This document shows positions 1 through 9,983 of a DNA stretch of 64,000 nt, piece after piece. The DNA is from Aquificota bacterium (lineage in GTDB: Bacteria; Aquificota; Aquificia; Aquificales; Aquificaceae). The notes below the pieces were generated by a model. That model did no database searches, had not been told where the DNA came from, and saw nothing but the letters and a program-made list of their open reading frames with translations. Every line of letters starts with the position of its first letter. The first letter of the stretch is position 1. Where the stretch lies: NCBI GenBank assembly GCA_018771605.1, contig CP076324.1, forward strand, positions 496,001 to 560,000, in the 5' to 3' direction. Made by a program: the position numbers and the translations under genes.

Positions 1-1134
1 CGTATTTACCTCACCACCGCCCATCTTCAAAACAAGCACTCCCTTCTTTGTATCCCCTATTATGTCCTCCGGGTTGTCCTTACCGGGAGCTATAAAGGTG
101 TTGGTCATCCTAACTATTGGCACATGGGCATAGCTCTGCCTCCTGCCGTTTCCGGTAGATTCTTTGCCCTCCCTCATGGCCGTCAGCCTATCGTACATAT
201 AGCCCACAAGATAGCCGTTCTCAATAAGCACAGTCCTTTGGGCCGGCACACCCTCATCGTCTACGGTAAAGGAACCAAGGTGGTTTTCAAGGGTGGCATC
301 GTCCAAAACGGTTATAAGCTCGCTGGCAACCTTTTGCCCAATTTTCCCCCTGTAGACAGATAGCCCCTTTTGCACAAGGTCTGCCTCAAAGCCATGGCCT
401 ACGGCCTCATGTATCATAGTGCCACCCGCTTGACCAGCCAAAACCACGGTAAAGTTGCCCGCAGGAGCAGGCTTGGCGCTTAGCATCAAAATAGCTCTCT
501 CTGTGGCCTTTTTTGCCACATCTTCAGGCTTTATCCTTTCAAAGATTTCAAAGCCACCCTTAATTCCTATTGATTCATAGCCCCTTTGCATTATGCCATC
601 TTGGCTTGCCACCACGTCCGTGAAAAAGACCACCCTCTTTTGAAGGTCCTCGGCCATCTCACCAAGGCTGTTGATGATAAGTATGTCCCTTGTCCTGTCT
701 GTTAGGACCACCATCACCTGTTTTACCTTGTCCCCATAGCTTCTGGCCGTCTCGTTTGCCCTAAGGAGGAACTCTGCCCTGTAGTCTATTCCCTTTTCAT
801 CCGGGTCTATCTTTAAATCTGTCCATCCGCGAATGCGCCTTTGGCCCACCTTAACAGGCCCATGACCTTGCCCTCTTGCCAATGTGCGCACTATCTCCAT
901 AAGGTTTTCAAAGGTAGGCTCGGTGGTATATCCGTAGTAGGTTTTACCATCTTTTATTAGCCTTATGCCCACGCCTTCATCTATGCCCCACTGGACCTTG
1001 TCTATCTTGTTGTCCTCAAGCTGTATCCTACAGGCGCGAACCCTCTCATAAAAGATCTCTCCATACTCCCCACCTTGGGATAAAAGGTTTGAAAGAAGAT
1101 AGCCAGCCTTCTCCTTTAACATTTCCTTTACCAT
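1..1134 (-). CDS. tldD: TldD-family metalloprotease (partial, C-terminus beyond window)
   Basis: The minus strand is open from an ATG at 1134 to the window edge, so the C-terminus is missing. The translation carries the TldD/PmbA signature HEAVGH, an HExxxH zinc site about residue 250, followed by an EADLVQKG-like stretch. TldD works with PmbA/TldE as a cytoplasmic zinc metalloprotease that trims small peptides or unfolded chains. A GGAGG Shine-Dalgarno 6 nt before the ATG fixes the start. The gene diverges from efp. The family call is secure; TldD rather than TldE rests on the intact HExxxH, since TldE lacks it. Confidence 0.9.
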   Translation of the reverse strand, partial: MVKEMLKEKAGYLLSNLLSQGGEYGEIFYERVRACRIQLEDNKIDKVQWGIDEGVGIRLIKDGKTYYGYTTEPTFENLMEIVRTLARGQGHGPVKVGQRRIRGWTDLKIDPDEKGIDYRAEFLLRANETARSYGDKVKQVMVVLTDRTRDILIINSLGEMAEDLQKRVVFFTDVVASQDGIMQRGYESIGIKGGFEIFERIKPEDVAKKATERAILMLSAKPAPAGNFTVVLAGQAGGTMIHEAVGHGFEADLVQKGLSVYRGKIGQKVASELITVLDDATLENHLGSFTVDDEGVPAQRTVLIENGYLVGYMYDRLTAMREGKESTGNGRRQSYAHVPIVRMTNTFIAPGKDNPEDIIGDTKKGVLVLKMGGGEVNT

Positions 1135-1166
1135 TTTGAACCTCCAAAGATTCTTTAAATATATGC

Positions 1167-1172
1167 TAAAAT
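1167..1172 (+). promoter_or_regulatory. -10 hexamer of a likely leaderless efp promoter
   Basis: TAAAAT ends 8 nt before the efp ATG at 1181 and no Shine-Dalgarno lies between. A start point 6-8 nt after the hexamer would fall at or next to the ATG. No convincing -35 is visible. Inference from spacing only. Confidence 0.5.
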
Positions 1173-1180
1173 CTTATACC

Positions 1181-1756
1181 ATGGGTGTGAAGATAGATAT
1201 AAACAGCATACAGAGGGATATGTTTATTGAACACAATGGGGTTCCCCACAGGGTTTTGGACTACGAGCATGTTAAGCCGGGAAAGGGTCAAGCCTTTGTA
1301 AGGGTAAAGGCAAAGAATATGCAGACGGGAAACGTGATTGAGATTACCTACAAGTCCTCCGACGCCATTGAACTGGCGGGCTTTGAGCAGGTTTTTGCAG
1401 AGTATTCTTACAACGATGGAGATTATTATTACTTTGTGAGCCAAACCACCTATGAAATGATACCAGTTTCCTCAGAGAACATAAAAGAGGAAACCAAGTT
1501 TTTAAAAGAGGGTATGACGGTAGTGGTCTTTCTCTACAAGGGTCAGCCCATAGGCATAGAACTTCCAAAACAGGTGGAGCTTGCCGTGGTGGAAACAGAG
1601 CCAGCCTTTAAGGGAGATACGGCCGCAGGCGGTTCAAAGCCTGCCAAGCTTGAAACGGGCGCGGTAATACAAGTGCCTTTCTTTGTAAAGGAAGGGGACA
1701 TAGTAAAGGTGGATACGCGCACGGGCGCCTACATAGAAGTGGTAAAGAGAGCCTAA
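1181..1756 (+). CDS. efp: Translation elongation factor P
   Basis: EF-P binds ribosomes stalled on polyproline stretches and stimulates peptide-bond formation. The 191-residue product has the usual three-barrel length. The loop KPGKG (about residues 32-36) carries Lys35 at the position of the modified lysine. An upstream ATG at 1136 is rejected because residues before MGVKID are not EF-P-like and overlap the tldD leader; the ATG at 1181 sits 8 nt after a TAAAAT box. It shares one base with accB (TAATG), so efp and accB are probably cotranscribed, a pairing common in bacteria. Confidence 0.95.
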   Translation: MGVKIDINSIQRDMFIEHNGVPHRVLDYEHVKPGKGQAFVRVKAKNMQTGNVIEITYKSSDAIELAGFEQVFAEYSYNDGDYYYFVSQTTYEMIPVSSENIKEETKFLKEGMTVVVFLYKGQPIGIELPKQVELAVVETEPAFKGDTAAGGSKPAKLETGAVIQVPFFVKEGDIVKVDTRTGAYIEVVKRA

Positions 1757-2193
1757 TGGATAAGGAGTTTATAAAGGAAGTTATAAACTTAGTAAAGGGA
1801 AGCGATATAAAGCAGATAACCATAGAGGCCGAGGGCTTTAAGCTCTTTATAGAGACCCATCAGAAGGAAATATCTCAAAGGATAGAAGCCCCCGTGCAGG
1901 TGCGATATCAGGAGATAATGCCCCCATCGGAGGAAGTGCCAAAGGAAAATCTCCACGTTATAAAAAGCCCATTGGTAGGCACCTTTTACAGGTCGCCCTC
2001 TCCCGGAGCTCCACCCTTTGTAGAGGTGGGAGATATGGTCTCTCCCGGTCAGGTGCTTTGTATAATTGAGGCACTCAAGGTGATGAACGAGATAGAGAGC
2101 GATGTGAGAGGCAAGGTGGTAAAAATTTTGGCGGAGAACGGCGAGACAGTAGAGTATGGACAGCCACTCTTTTTGATAGATACCAACGTGTAA
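1756..2193 (+). CDS. accB: Biotin carboxyl carrier protein of acetyl-CoA carboxylase
   Basis: Carries biotin between the carboxylase and carboxyltransferase halves of acetyl-CoA carboxylase, the first step of fatty-acid synthesis. The 145-residue protein has a variable N-terminal half, a Pro-rich linker (about 50-65) and a biotinyl domain with EALKVMNE, Lys108 being the biotinylated residue. It starts within the efp stop codon. In organisms of this group homologous biotin carriers also serve 2-oxoacid carboxylases, but the short length and the neighbourhood fit AccB. Confidence 0.92.
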   Translation: MDKEFIKEVINLVKGSDIKQITIEAEGFKLFIETHQKEISQRIEAPVQVRYQEIMPPSEEVPKENLHVIKSPLVGTFYRSPSPGAPPFVEVGDMVSPGQVLCIIEALKVMNEIESDVRGKVVKILAENGETVEYGQPLFLIDTNV

Positions 2194-2195
2194 AG

Positions 2196-2600
2196 ATGGA
2201 AGAGAAAAGGGTAATCCTTAAACTTTCGGACTTAGAACACACATATGTGGCCCAAACCTCCCATGGTGAGCTTCTGGTGGGAGAAGAAGGCTATAGGCCC
2301 ATGGAGCTGGTCCTTGTGGCCCTTGCGGGCTGTTCTGGCGTAGATATATCTCACATACTAAAAAAGAAAAGGCAAGAGGTAAAAGACATTCAGATTGAGG
2401 TGGTCGGTAGAAGGAGGGATGAGCATCCAAGGGTCTATGAAAGGATAAGCATAAGGTATAAGGTTTATGGTAAAGACCTAAAGGAAAAGGCTGTGGAAGA
2501 CGCCATAAGGCTTTCTGTAAATAAATATTGCAGTGTTTATGCCATGCTTTCCAAGGCTTGTGATATAGAGGTGAGCTTTGAGGTGATAAATGAGGCTTGA
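2196..2600 (+). CDS. OsmC/Ohr-family protein
   Basis: OsmC/Ohr proteins reduce organic hydroperoxides with two cysteines. Here Cys46 lies in AGCSGVD and Cys112 in KYCSVY, the expected pair. The 134-residue product has the size of the YhfA-like branch, whose substrate is often unknown. It starts 2 nt after accB and overlaps trpA by 11 nt, so it belongs to the same transcript. A peroxidase role is inferred from the family. Confidence 0.85.
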   Translation: MEEKRVILKLSDLEHTYVAQTSHGELLVGEEGYRPMELVLVALAGCSGVDISHILKKKRQEVKDIQIEVVGRRRDEHPRVYERISIRYKVYGKDLKEKAVEDAIRLSVNKYCSVYAMLSKACDIEVSFEVINEA

Positions 2601-3363
2601 AAGCTTTTGGAAGGAGAATAAAAAGGCTTTGCTTTCTTACATGATGGTGGGGTACCCCGATTATAAAGCTTCCCTTGAGGCCTTTAGAATACTCTTAAAG
2701 GAAGGTACAGATATACTGGAGATAGGTTTTCCCTTTTCGGACCCTGTGGCGGACGGCCCAACCATCCAATATGCCCACGAGATAGCCCTACGGAACGGCA
2801 TAAAATCAGACCATGTTTTTGAACTTTCTTCCACCTTAAGAAAGGAGTTTCCAGAAAGGCCTTTTCTTCTTATGACCTACTATAATCCCATCTTTAAAAT
2901 GGGCCATGAGAACTTTTGCAAAAGGGCAAAGGAGGCGGGCATAGATGGCTTTATTGTGCCAGACTTGCCACCAGAAGAAGGAAGAGAGTTAAAAGAGGTT
3001 TGCTCAAGCCTTGGGCTTTCCTTGGTTTTCCTTGCCTCTCCCACAAGCACAGAAAAAAGGCTAAGGCTAATATGTGAAAACTCAGACCATATGGTCTACT
3101 TTGTATCCCTTACAGGCACAACGGGAGCAAGGGAGAGCCTGCCCTTAGAGAGGCTAAGGGAGAAGCTAAAGCTTTACAGGTCTATATGTCAAAAGCCAGT
3201 GGTGGTGGGCTTTGGCATATCAAAGGCGGAGCAGGCAAGAGAGATAGCCAAGCTTGCGGACGGCGTGGTGGTAGGGAGCCACTTTGTAAAGCTTTCTGGA
3301 GAAAAGAGCTTTGAGGAGTTAAGAAGGAGCGTGAGAGAAATAAAGCAAGCCTTGGTGGAGTAA
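2590..3363 (+). CDS. trpA: Tryptophan synthase alpha subunit
   Basis: Cleaves indole-3-glycerol phosphate to indole and glyceraldehyde-3-phosphate; indole is channelled to TrpB. The 257-residue TIM barrel has the catalytic Glu44 in LEIGFPFSDP and Asp55 in ADGP, plus the phosphate-binding loops SLTGTTGARE and GFGIS near the C-terminus. No other trp gene is adjacent, so the trp genes are dispersed, as in other Aquificae. The start overlaps the osmC-like gene by 11 nt. Confidence 0.95.
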   Translation: MRLESFWKENKKALLSYMMVGYPDYKASLEAFRILLKEGTDILEIGFPFSDPVADGPTIQYAHEIALRNGIKSDHVFELSSTLRKEFPERPFLLMTYYNPIFKMGHENFCKRAKEAGIDGFIVPDLPPEEGRELKEVCSSLGLSLVFLASPTSTEKRLRLICENSDHMVYFVSLTGTTGARESLPLERLREKLKLYRSICQKPVVVGFGISKAEQAREIAKLADGVVVGSHFVKLSGEKSFEELRRSVREIKQALVE

Positions 3364-3375
3364 AATATTAATCCT

Positions 3376-4749
3376 ATGTTCTTCTGGAAAAAGTCCAAGG
3401 AAGAAAAGCTGGCCGAAGAAGGAGACAAGGGGGCCATACTGGCCCTCATAGAGAAGGGCAAAAAGGAAAAGGCCATTGAGATTTTGGAGAGGTTCAAAGA
3501 AAACAAAGAGCTAAGAGGCCTTCTTTTCAAGCTTTATATGGAAGAGGGCAAATACTACTATGCCTATCAGCTCATAGAACACTACGACCCAGACCTAGCC
3601 AGCGCAAAGGAAAAGGCCCTTATATACGAGAAGGTTGGAGAGCTTGAAAAGTCTGCCAAGGAATATGCCAAGCTTGGAGATTGGGAAAGCCTTAAAAAGG
3701 CCGGAATGCTCTTGTGGCAAGCAAAAAAGCCCCAAGAGGCCCTTGAGTATTTAAACAGGTCCCTTTCTTTGGCGCCAGCCCTCAAAAGGCAGGAGGTAGA
3801 AGAAGTTATAAATAAAATAAAAGAAGAGCTTGGCCTTTTGCCAAAAGAGGGCCTTTTGGAAAGGCTACGCAAGGGACTAAAGAAGACAAAGGAGGCCATA
3901 GAGTTTGGAATAATCTTTGCGGGAAGGAAGATAGATGAGGAGTTCTTTGAGGAGCTGGAAGAAAAGCTAATAAGGGCGGATGTGGGAAGCAAAAGCACCT
4001 TGTATATAGTGGAAGAGTTAAGAAAAGAGGCCATAAGGAAGAACCTAAAGACCTCCGACCAGCTTTTGGATTCTTTTAAAAGGCTACTTTTGGAACAGAT
4101 AGGAAAGTGCCAAGCAAGCTTAAAAGAGCCTCATGAGGGCCAAACTGTTTATCTCTTTTTGGGAGTAAACGGCTCTGGCAAGACCACCACCATAGGAAAA
4201 CTGGCCTACAGGTTTGTAAAAGAGGGCAAAAAGGTGCTTCTTGTGGCGGGGGATACCTTTAGGTCTGCCGCCATAGAGCAGTTGGAGGTTTGGGCCCAAA
4301 GGAGCGGAGCCCATATAGTAAAAAAGCATGAGGGCGCAGACCCGGCTTCTGTTGTGTATGAGGCCATGCAAAAGGCAAAGGATGAAGGCTATGATGTTAT
4401 CCTCATAGATACGGCGGGAAGGCTTCATACCAAAGAGCCACTCATAAGGGAGCTCCGAAAGGTAAGGGATGTGATCAAAAAGTTCTTTCCCGAAGAGCCT
4501 ACAGAAACCCTTCTGGTGCTTGACGCCACAATAGGACAAAACTCCATACAGCAGGCAAAGGTCTTTAAGGAGGCGGTGGATATAAGCGGAGTGGTGCTTA
4601 CAAAGCTTGATGGTTCTGCAAAGGGCGGTGCGGTAGTACCTATATGTAAGGACCTTGGTATTCCCATAAAGCTTATAGGTGTGGGCGAAGGTATAGAAGA
4701 CCTTCAGCCCTTTGATGCCCAAGCCTTTGTAGAAGAGCTTATCTCTTAG
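3376..4749 (+). CDS. ftsY: Signal recognition particle receptor FtsY with long N-terminal helical-repeat extension
   Basis: SRP receptor GTPase that docks ribosome-SRP complexes at the membrane. Residues about 165-457 form the NG domain: FLGVNGSGKTTT (about 260), DTFRSAAIEQL, DTAGRLH and TKLDGSAKGG are all present. Residues about 1-150 are not the usual acidic A domain but helical TPR-like repeats (pairs such as GDKGAILALIEKGKKEKAIE and KPQEALEYLNRSLSLAP). A TAAAAT box overlaps the trpA stop, 9 nt before the ATG, and no Shine-Dalgarno is seen. lon follows 9 nt downstream with a good ribosome site. Confidence 0.93.
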   Translation: MFFWKKSKEEKLAEEGDKGAILALIEKGKKEKAIEILERFKENKELRGLLFKLYMEEGKYYYAYQLIEHYDPDLASAKEKALIYEKVGELEKSAKEYAKLGDWESLKKAGMLLWQAKKPQEALEYLNRSLSLAPALKRQEVEEVINKIKEELGLLPKEGLLERLRKGLKKTKEAIEFGIIFAGRKIDEEFFEELEEKLIRADVGSKSTLYIVEELRKEAIRKNLKTSDQLLDSFKRLLLEQIGKCQASLKEPHEGQTVYLFLGVNGSGKTTTIGKLAYRFVKEGKKVLLVAGDTFRSAAIEQLEVWAQRSGAHIVKKHEGADPASVVYEAMQKAKDEGYDVILIDTAGRLHTKEPLIRELRKVRDVIKKFFPEEPTETLLVLDATIGQNSIQQAKVFKEAVDISGVVLTKLDGSAKGGAVVPICKDLGIPIKLIGVGEGIEDLQPFDAQAFVEELIS

Positions 4750-4758
4750 GAGGAGAGC

Positions 4759-7125
4759 ATGATTCCAGAAGAGTTTATAAAGGTGCCGGAGGTGCCTTCA
4801 GGGGCTTTTGAAATTCCTGTTATGCCCCTTAGGGACCTGGTGGTCTTCCCTTCCATGGTTATCCCACTTTTTGTAGGCAGGAGCTTTTCCATAAGGGCCA
4901 TAGAAGAGGCCCTAAAGGGCAACAGACTAATATTCCTTGTGCTTCAAAAGGACAAGAATATAGAAGTGCCCACAAAGGAGGAGCTGTACACAGTAGGCAC
5001 TGTAGCTCATATTATCAGGTCCGCACCCATAGAGGAAAACAGATTAAAGCTTTTGGTGCAAGGCATAAAAAGGGCAAAGCTTGTAGACTATAAGCAAAAT
5101 GGGGACTTTTTCACAGCCATAGTTGAGCCTGTGGAGGAGGAGGAGGTTGACCCAGAAAGCCTTTCCAAGGAGATAAGGGCCTATATTAGGTCTGTAAAGG
5201 AACAGCTTGACATAGCAGTATCTCTTGGCAAGCAGATAATTCCGGACCTTTTGATGCTTATAAAGGACCTGGAGGACCCAGGAAAGATAGCAGACCTTAC
5301 AGCCTCTATTTTGGAGATAAAAGCCACGGAGGCCCAAAAGGTTTTGGAGACCTTTGACCCAATAGAAAGGCTAAAGCTTGTGCATCAGCTACTCCAAAGC
5401 GAGGTGGGACTATTAGAAGTGCAAAGTAAGATAAGGGGCGTAGCCCGGGAAAAGATAGAAAAGGAACAAAGAGAATACTTTTTAAGACAACAGCTAAAAG
5501 CCATACTGGAAGAGTTGGGAGAGGGAGACGAAAGAAGGGCAGAGATAGAAGAGTACAGGAAGAAGCTAAGCAAGCTAAAAATTCCAAAGGACTCAAAGGA
5601 GGAGATAGAAAAGCAGATAAAGAGATTGGAAAAACTACACCCTGAGTCTGCAGAGGCGGGAGTGCTTAGGACTTGGCTTGAGTGGGTCCTTGAACTACCT
5701 TGGAACAAAAGCACAAAGGACCGGTATGACCTGGATAAGGCAAGGGAGGTCTTGGACAGAGACCACTACAACTTAGAAAAGGTAAAGGACAGGATAATAG
5801 AATACTTGGCGGTAAAGAAGCTAACAAAGGGCAAAAGCCATATGGTACAGATACTCTGCTTTGTTGGACCTCCTGGCGTTGGAAAAACATCCCTTGGCAG
5901 GTCTATAGCCGAATCCCTTGGGAGGAAGTTTGTAAGAATATCCCTTGGCGGTATTAGAGACGAGGCGGAGATAAGAGGCCATAGGAGGACCTATGTGGGT
6001 GCCATGCCCGGCAGGATAATACAGGCCATAAAGCAGGTAGGCACAAAGAACCCACTCATAGTGCTGGATGAGATAGATAAGCTATCTCTTTCCTTCCAAG
6101 GGGACCCAGCGGCGGCCCTCCTTGAAGTGCTTGACCCAGAACAAAATAAAAGCTTTGTGGACCTCTATATTGGCCTTCCCTTTGACCTTTCGGACGTGTT
6201 CTTTATATGCACGGCTAACAGGGTGGATACCATACCAAGGCCCTTGCTTGACAGGATGGAAGTTATATACCTCTCTGGCTACTCGGAAGAAGAAAAGGTC
6301 TTTATAGCCAAAAACCATCTCCTTCCCAAGCTTTTGCCAGAGCATGGCTTTAAGGATGGACAGGTGCTTTTTAGCGATGATGCCCTCCTTGAGGTAATAA
6401 GGGGCTATACAAGAGAGTCTGGCGTGAGAAACCTCCAAAGGCAACTAAGCACCATCTTAAGAAAGCTGGCATTAAAGCGTCTTAAGGGAGAATCTCCACC
6501 CTTTGAGGTAAAGGCTCAAGACATAAAAACCTTCCTTGGCGTATCCAAAAGGCATGTAATATCGGAAGAAAAACCCATGGTTGGCATAGCGGTGGGCCTT
6601 GCCTGGACAGAGGTGGGTGGAGAGATAATGATAATAGAGGCCACCAAGTTTAAGGGCAAAGGCCATCTTATACTCACCGGTTCCCTTGGAGATGTGATGA
6701 AAGAGTCTGCGCAGGCTGCCCTGTCCTACATAAAGTCAAAGGCAGAGGACTATGGCATAGACCCGGAGGTCTTTTCCCAGGTGGATGTGCATATACACGT
6801 GCCTGAGGGAGCGGTGCCAAAGGATGGACCTTCTGCAGGTATTACCATTGCGGTAGCCTTGCTTTCCCTCTTTACTGGAAGAGAGGTTAGAACGGATATA
6901 GCTATGACAGGAGAGGTCACCTTAAGGGGTAGGGTCCTCCCCGTGGGTGGTTTAAAGGAGAAAATACTGGCGGCCAAGAGGGCGGGCATATACGAGGTTA
7001 TACTGCCATCTAAGAACAAGGAGGAGGTTATGGAGGACTTACCTTCCTATGTGCGAGAAAAGATGAAGCTTCATTTTGTTGACCATCTTGAAGAAGTTTT
7101 TGGTATAATTTTTAACAAAACTTAA
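4759..7125 (+). CDS. lon: ATP-dependent protease Lon
   Basis: Cytoplasmic AAA+ protease degrading misfolded and regulatory proteins. The 788-residue chain has the LON substrate-binding domain (about 15-210), a coiled helical region, the AAA+ module with GPPGVGKT (about 370) and [10 protein letters not shown], and the protease domain with the catalytic serine in PKDGPSAG (about 692) and lysine in [14 protein letters not shown] (about 735). This is the normal length for bacterial LonA. AGGAGAGC precedes the ATG. Confidence 0.97.
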   Translation: MIPEEFIKVPEVPSGAFEIPVMPLRDLVVFPSMVIPLFVGRSFSIRAIEEALKGNRLIFLVLQKDKNIEVPTKEELYTVGTVAHIIRSAPIEENRLKLLVQGIKRAKLVDYKQNGDFFTAIVEPVEEEEVDPESLSKEIRAYIRSVKEQLDIAVSLGKQIIPDLLMLIKDLEDPGKIADLTASILEIKATEAQKVLETFDPIERLKLVHQLLQSEVGLLEVQSKIRGVAREKIEKEQREYFLRQQLKAILEELGEGDERRAEIEEYRKKLSKLKIPKDSKEEIEKQIKRLEKLHPESAEAGVLRTWLEWVLELPWNKSTKDRYDLDKAREVLDRDHYNLEKVKDRIIEYLAVKKLTKGKSHMVQILCFVGPPGVGKTSLGRSIAESLGRKFVRISLGGIRDEAEIRGHRRTYVGAMPGRIIQAIKQVGTKNPLIVLDEIDKLSLSFQGDPAAALLEVLDPEQNKSFVDLYIGLPFDLSDVFFICTANRVDTIPRPLLDRMEVIYLSGYSEEEKVFIAKNHLLPKLLPEHGFKDGQVLFSDDALLEVIRGYTRESGVRNLQRQLSTILRKLALKRLKGESPPFEVKAQDIKTFLGVSKRHVISEEKPMVGIAVGLAWTEVGGEIMIIEATKFKGKGHLILTGSLGDVMKESAQAALSYIKSKAEDYGIDPEVFSQVDVHIHVPEGAVPKDGPSAGITIAVALLSLFTGREVRTDIAMTGEVTLRGRVLPVGGLKEKILAAKRAGIYEVILPSKNKEEVMEDLPSYVREKMKLHFVDHLEEVFGIIFNKT

Positions 7126-7139
7126 GGAGGTGAAAGGTT

Positions 7140-7340
7140 TTGGCGATAGTGGAAGTTTATGAAAACGAACCCTTTGAGAAGGCTTTTAAGAGGTTCAAAA
7201 GGATAGTAGAAAAGGAAGGTATATTAACAGAGGTAAAAAGAAGGCAGTTTTACGAAAAGCCCAGCGAGAAGAAGAAGAGAAAGGAAAGGCAGGCAAGGAA
7301 AAGGATAGTTAAAGCTCTTAAAAAGAGGAACCTTCTTTAG
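7140..7340 (+). CDS. rpsU: 30S ribosomal protein S21
   Basis: Small basic ribosomal protein, 66 residues, with the family pattern [16 protein letters not shown] and a Lys/Arg-rich tail ([13 protein letters not shown]). The start is TTG at 7140, set by an AAGGAGGTGA Shine-Dalgarno; no ATG is available in frame. Its last 23 nt overlap the end of the convergent PilZ gene. Confidence 0.93.
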   Translation: MAIVEVYENEPFEKAFKRFKRIVEKEGILTEVKRRQFYEKPSEKKKRKERQARKRIVKALKKRNLL

Positions 7341-8391
7341 GTTCGCCCATTTTATAGGCTTTGAGCGTTTCCCTTTGTTCTTCCAAAATAAACCTTCTTA
7401 TATAATCTTCCTCCGCACTGCCTAAATTTTCAAACTTTATACCCAGACACGTTCTTTCCACCCCACCCCTTATGTTTTTTACCGTGCCTATAGCCTTTAT
7501 AAGGAGTGGCTTTATTTCAAACTGAACGAAAACCTTATCTTCCAACTTCACCTCTATCAATTTAGGCAAGCAGACTCTTATACCTTTTGGGCTAATATCT
7601 TCTATAACTCCCTCTATGGTGTTCTCTGGCTCCTCCACAAGTAGTACTATGTTATCCGGATAAAGGTACACCCTGGCTGGTATATTTACTTTCCATCTAA
7701 GATGCTCCCTTAGTTGTATTTTAGATAGCTGGTCTGTATGGGGTAATACAACCACCAACTTAGTACCATCCCTATAAACCCTTTGTACCTCACCCTGAAA
7801 ATAGTATCTACCATCATCTTCCCTAAGGAAGGAAACCTTTACCTTTTCTCCCGGTGCGGGAGCCTTTATAGGAGTATCAAGCAAAGCTATGTGAAGCTCT
7901 AGTTCATTTTTATCCCACACAGCAGAGCTGTATGCCACATCCTCAAAAGACAAAAAACCAGTTTGATAAAGCTCTATATCTCTTGTACTACTAAGAGGTA
8001 AAAACCAAGGCATGCTATCAAACCTAAGCTTTTTCCTTATCTGAGATACCACTTCTATGATAGAAAGGTCTTCTTTAACGAGCTTATTTATACACTTCTC
8101 AAAGACAACTTTACTTTGAAATATTTTAGTGGGCTCCTTACTAACATTTGCACACTTCCATAATAGGGATATTTCAGGCTCAAACAACCCAAAGGATTTA
8201 CCCATAGAAAAAAACTCTTTTTTGAGGCTGGCTCTAGCCTTATATCTTGACCATGCATAGGGGAATACTATCAAAAGACCAATAGCAAGGGAAAAACCTA
8301 CAACAACAAAAAGTATATCCGATATGCTTGGAGATTCAAACATATACCTGGTGGCCTCTCTAAAAGTTTCAAACCCTCCCTGATAGTCCAT
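7318..8391 (-). CDS. Membrane-anchored PilZ-domain (c-di-GMP-binding) protein
   Basis: The 357-residue protein has one N-terminal membrane segment (about 24-45), a cytoplasmic helical middle, a YcgR-N-like beta domain (about 180-230) and a C-terminal PilZ domain. The c-di-GMP motifs are present: R-EHL-R (RxxxR) at about 232 and EDISPKG (DxSxxG) at about 268. YcgR-type proteins couple c-di-GMP to motility or surface behaviour; the membrane anchor resembles PilZ proteins acting at the envelope. It follows trxB by 13 nt and may be read through from the arsR-trx promoter. The specific output is unknown. Confidence 0.82.
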   Translation of the reverse strand: MDYQGGFETFREATRYMFESPSISDILFVVVGFSLAIGLLIVFPYAWSRYKARASLKKEFFSMGKSFGLFEPEISLLWKCANVSKEPTKIFQSKVVFEKCINKLVKEDLSIIEVVSQIRKKLRFDSMPWFLPLSSTRDIELYQTGFLSFEDVAYSSAVWDKNELELHIALLDTPIKAPAPGEKVKVSFLREDDGRYYFQGEVQRVYRDGTKLVVVLPHTDQLSKIQLREHLRWKVNIPARVYLYPDNIVLLVEEPENTIEGVIEDISPKGIRVCLPKLIEVKLEDKVFVQFEIKPLLIKAIGTVKNIRGGVERTCLGIKFENLGSAEEDYIRRFILEEQRETLKAYKMGEPKEGSSF

Positions 8392-8404
8392 AGTAGCACC
8401 TTAA

Positions 8405-9343
8405 TTAAAACATATCCTCTATGTACCTTTCTGCCTCTATGGCCGCAATGCAACCCTCTCCAACGGCTACGGCTACTTGACCAGTGGCCCCACTCCTACA
8501 ATCACCAGCAGCAAAAACACCTTCCATGGATGTCCTCATCCTTTCGTCGGTGATTATATATCCTTTATCGTCAAGGTCCACCACTCCTTTAAGGAACCCT
8601 GTATTAGGCTCAAGGCCTATGAATATAAAGACCCCTTCCACGGGAAGCTCCGAAAGGCTACCATCCTTTGTATCTCTAAGCAGTAAGCTCTCCACAAAGT
8701 CCTTTCCTCTTATCTCTTCCACCACCTTATTGGGAACAAAGGTTATCTTAGGGTTGGAGAAAACCTTTTCTTGAAGGTGTTTTTGGGCCCTCAGCTGGTC
8801 CCTTCTATGGACCAAGTATACCTTACTTGCAAACCTTGTCAAAAATAGGCTCTCTTGAGTGGCAGAATCGCCACCACCAATTACGGCTATGGGAACACCC
8901 TCAAAGAGGGCGCCATCGCATGTAGCACAGTAAGAGACTCCACGGTTTAAAAACTCTTCTTCACCAGGCACACCAAGCCTTCTTGGATTGGAACCAACGG
9001 TAAGTATTACCGTTTTACTCCTAACAAGCTCACCGGTCCTCAAATGTATAAATATTTCCTTGCCCTTTTTCTCTATTTTTGAAACTTCTTTCCTAAGTAT
9101 TTTGAGACCAAAACGCTCAGCTTGCTCTTTGAATTTCTGTGTAAGCTCCTTACCGCTTATTCCTTCGGGAAAGCCTGGGTAGTTTTCCACAAGGTCTGTG
9201 ATGGCTATCTGCCCTCCCAAGGTGCCCTTTTCAAAAAGTAAGGTATTTAATTTAGCCCTTGCGCAATAAAGCCCCGCGGTTAAACCCGCAGGACCACCAC
9301 CAACTATGATCGTATCGTAAAGTATATCCTCTGATAGTTCCAT
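8405..9343 (-). CDS. trxB: Thioredoxin reductase
   Basis: FAD enzyme that reduces thioredoxin with NAD(P)H. The 312-residue chain has an N-terminal FAD motif GGGPAG (15-20), the redox pair CATC (Cys139, Cys142), the NAD(P)H motif GGGDSATQE and the C-terminal FAD-contact AAGDCR. It is 2 nt downstream of trxA, so trxA and trxB form an operon under the ArsR-type gene. Electron-donor preference cannot be read from the sequence. Confidence 0.95.
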   Translation of the reverse strand: MELSEDILYDTIIVGGGPAGLTAGLYCARAKLNTLLFEKGTLGGQIAITDLVENYPGFPEGISGKELTQKFKEQAERFGLKILRKEVSKIEKKGKEIFIHLRTGELVRSKTVILTVGSNPRRLGVPGEEEFLNRGVSYCATCDGALFEGVPIAVIGGGDSATQESLFLTRFASKVYLVHRRDQLRAQKHLQEKVFSNPKITFVPNKVVEEIRGKDFVESLLLRDTKDGSLSELPVEGVFIFIGLEPNTGFLKGVVDLDDKGYIITDERMRTSMEGVFAAGDCRSGATGQVAVAVGEGCIAAIEAERYIEDMF

Positions 9344-9345
9344 GT

Positions 9346-9672
9346 TTAAAGGTGGCTGTTTATCATCTGTCTAAGGGCCTCTTTTGGCTGGACGCCTATA
9401 CGCGTATCCACCACTTCACCGTTTTTGAAGAGCATTATGGTAGGTATGGCCCTTATGCCATATCTCATGGCTATGTTTGGGTTTTCGTCTGTGTTTAGCT
9501 TTCCAAACTTTACCTTATCTCCCATTTCCATAGCAAGCTCTTCTATTATGGGTGCTATTATCCTACAAGGTCCGCACCAAGGTGCCCAAAAATCCACAAC
9601 CACTGGCACATTGGAGTTTATAACCTCCGCCTGCCAGTTTGCTTCTGTAAGCACTATAACGCTACCTGCCAT
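9346..9672 (-). CDS. trxA: Thioredoxin
   Basis: 108-residue thioredoxin with the canonical active site WCGPC (Cys33, Cys36), FWAPWCGPC context and the cis-proline RAIPTIMLF. It donates electrons to ribonucleotide reductase, peroxiredoxins and possibly DsrE/TusA-type persulfide carriers. A strong AAGGAGGTG site precedes the ATG. It lies 1 nt after the ArsR-type regulator, whose promoter probably drives the trio. Confidence 0.96.
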   Translation of the reverse strand: MAGSVIVLTEANWQAEVINSNVPVVVDFWAPWCGPCRIIAPIIEELAMEMGDKVKFGKLNTDENPNIAMRYGIRAIPTIMLFKNGEVVDTRIGVQPKEALRQMINSHL

Positions 9673-9673
9673 T

Positions 9674-9964
9674 TTACACCTCCTTACTAAGGATTTTGTA
9701 AATTTCTATTGCCCTTTCGTCTTTGATGTAGTAGCACACTATGGAACCATCCCTCTTACACCCCAATATGCCTTTGTTCCTTAGAATGCTTAGGTGTTGA
9801 GATACGTTCGGTTGAGAAGTGTGAAGGAGGTCGCTAAGGTTTTTGACGCACTGCTTGCCCTCAATTAATACCGATATGATCCTTAGCCTAATAGGATGGG
9901 CAAGGGCTTTTAAAAACTCTGCCCATTCTTCCAACCTCTCCTCGCTTATAATATCCACCTGCAT
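9674..9964 (-). CDS. ArsR/SmtB-family regulator, cysteine-containing
   Basis: 96-residue winged-helix repressor: LKALAHPIRLRIISVL is the ArsR helix 1-2 pattern and SQPNVSQHLSILRNKGI the recognition helix. Three cysteines (39, 69, 77) could form a thiol or persulfide sensor, as in BigR/SqrR and the sHdrR proteins of sHdr-containing bacteria, or bind metal; no metal box is obvious. It heads arsR-trxA-trxB, and a palindrome overlapping its -10 suggests autorepression. Sulfur or redox sensing is inferred from context. Confidence 0.85.
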   Translation of the reverse strand: MQVDIISEERLEEWAEFLKALAHPIRLRIISVLIEGKQCVKNLSDLLHTSQPNVSQHLSILRNKGILGCKRDGSIVCYYIKDERAIEIYKILSKEV

Positions 9965-9983
9965 CTTATCACCTCTCTCGCCT

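Noticed and set aside
124-363. 79-residue plus-strand frame at the left edge
   Set aside because: Antisense to tldD, whose HEAVGH motif and continuous minus-strand frame are convincing.
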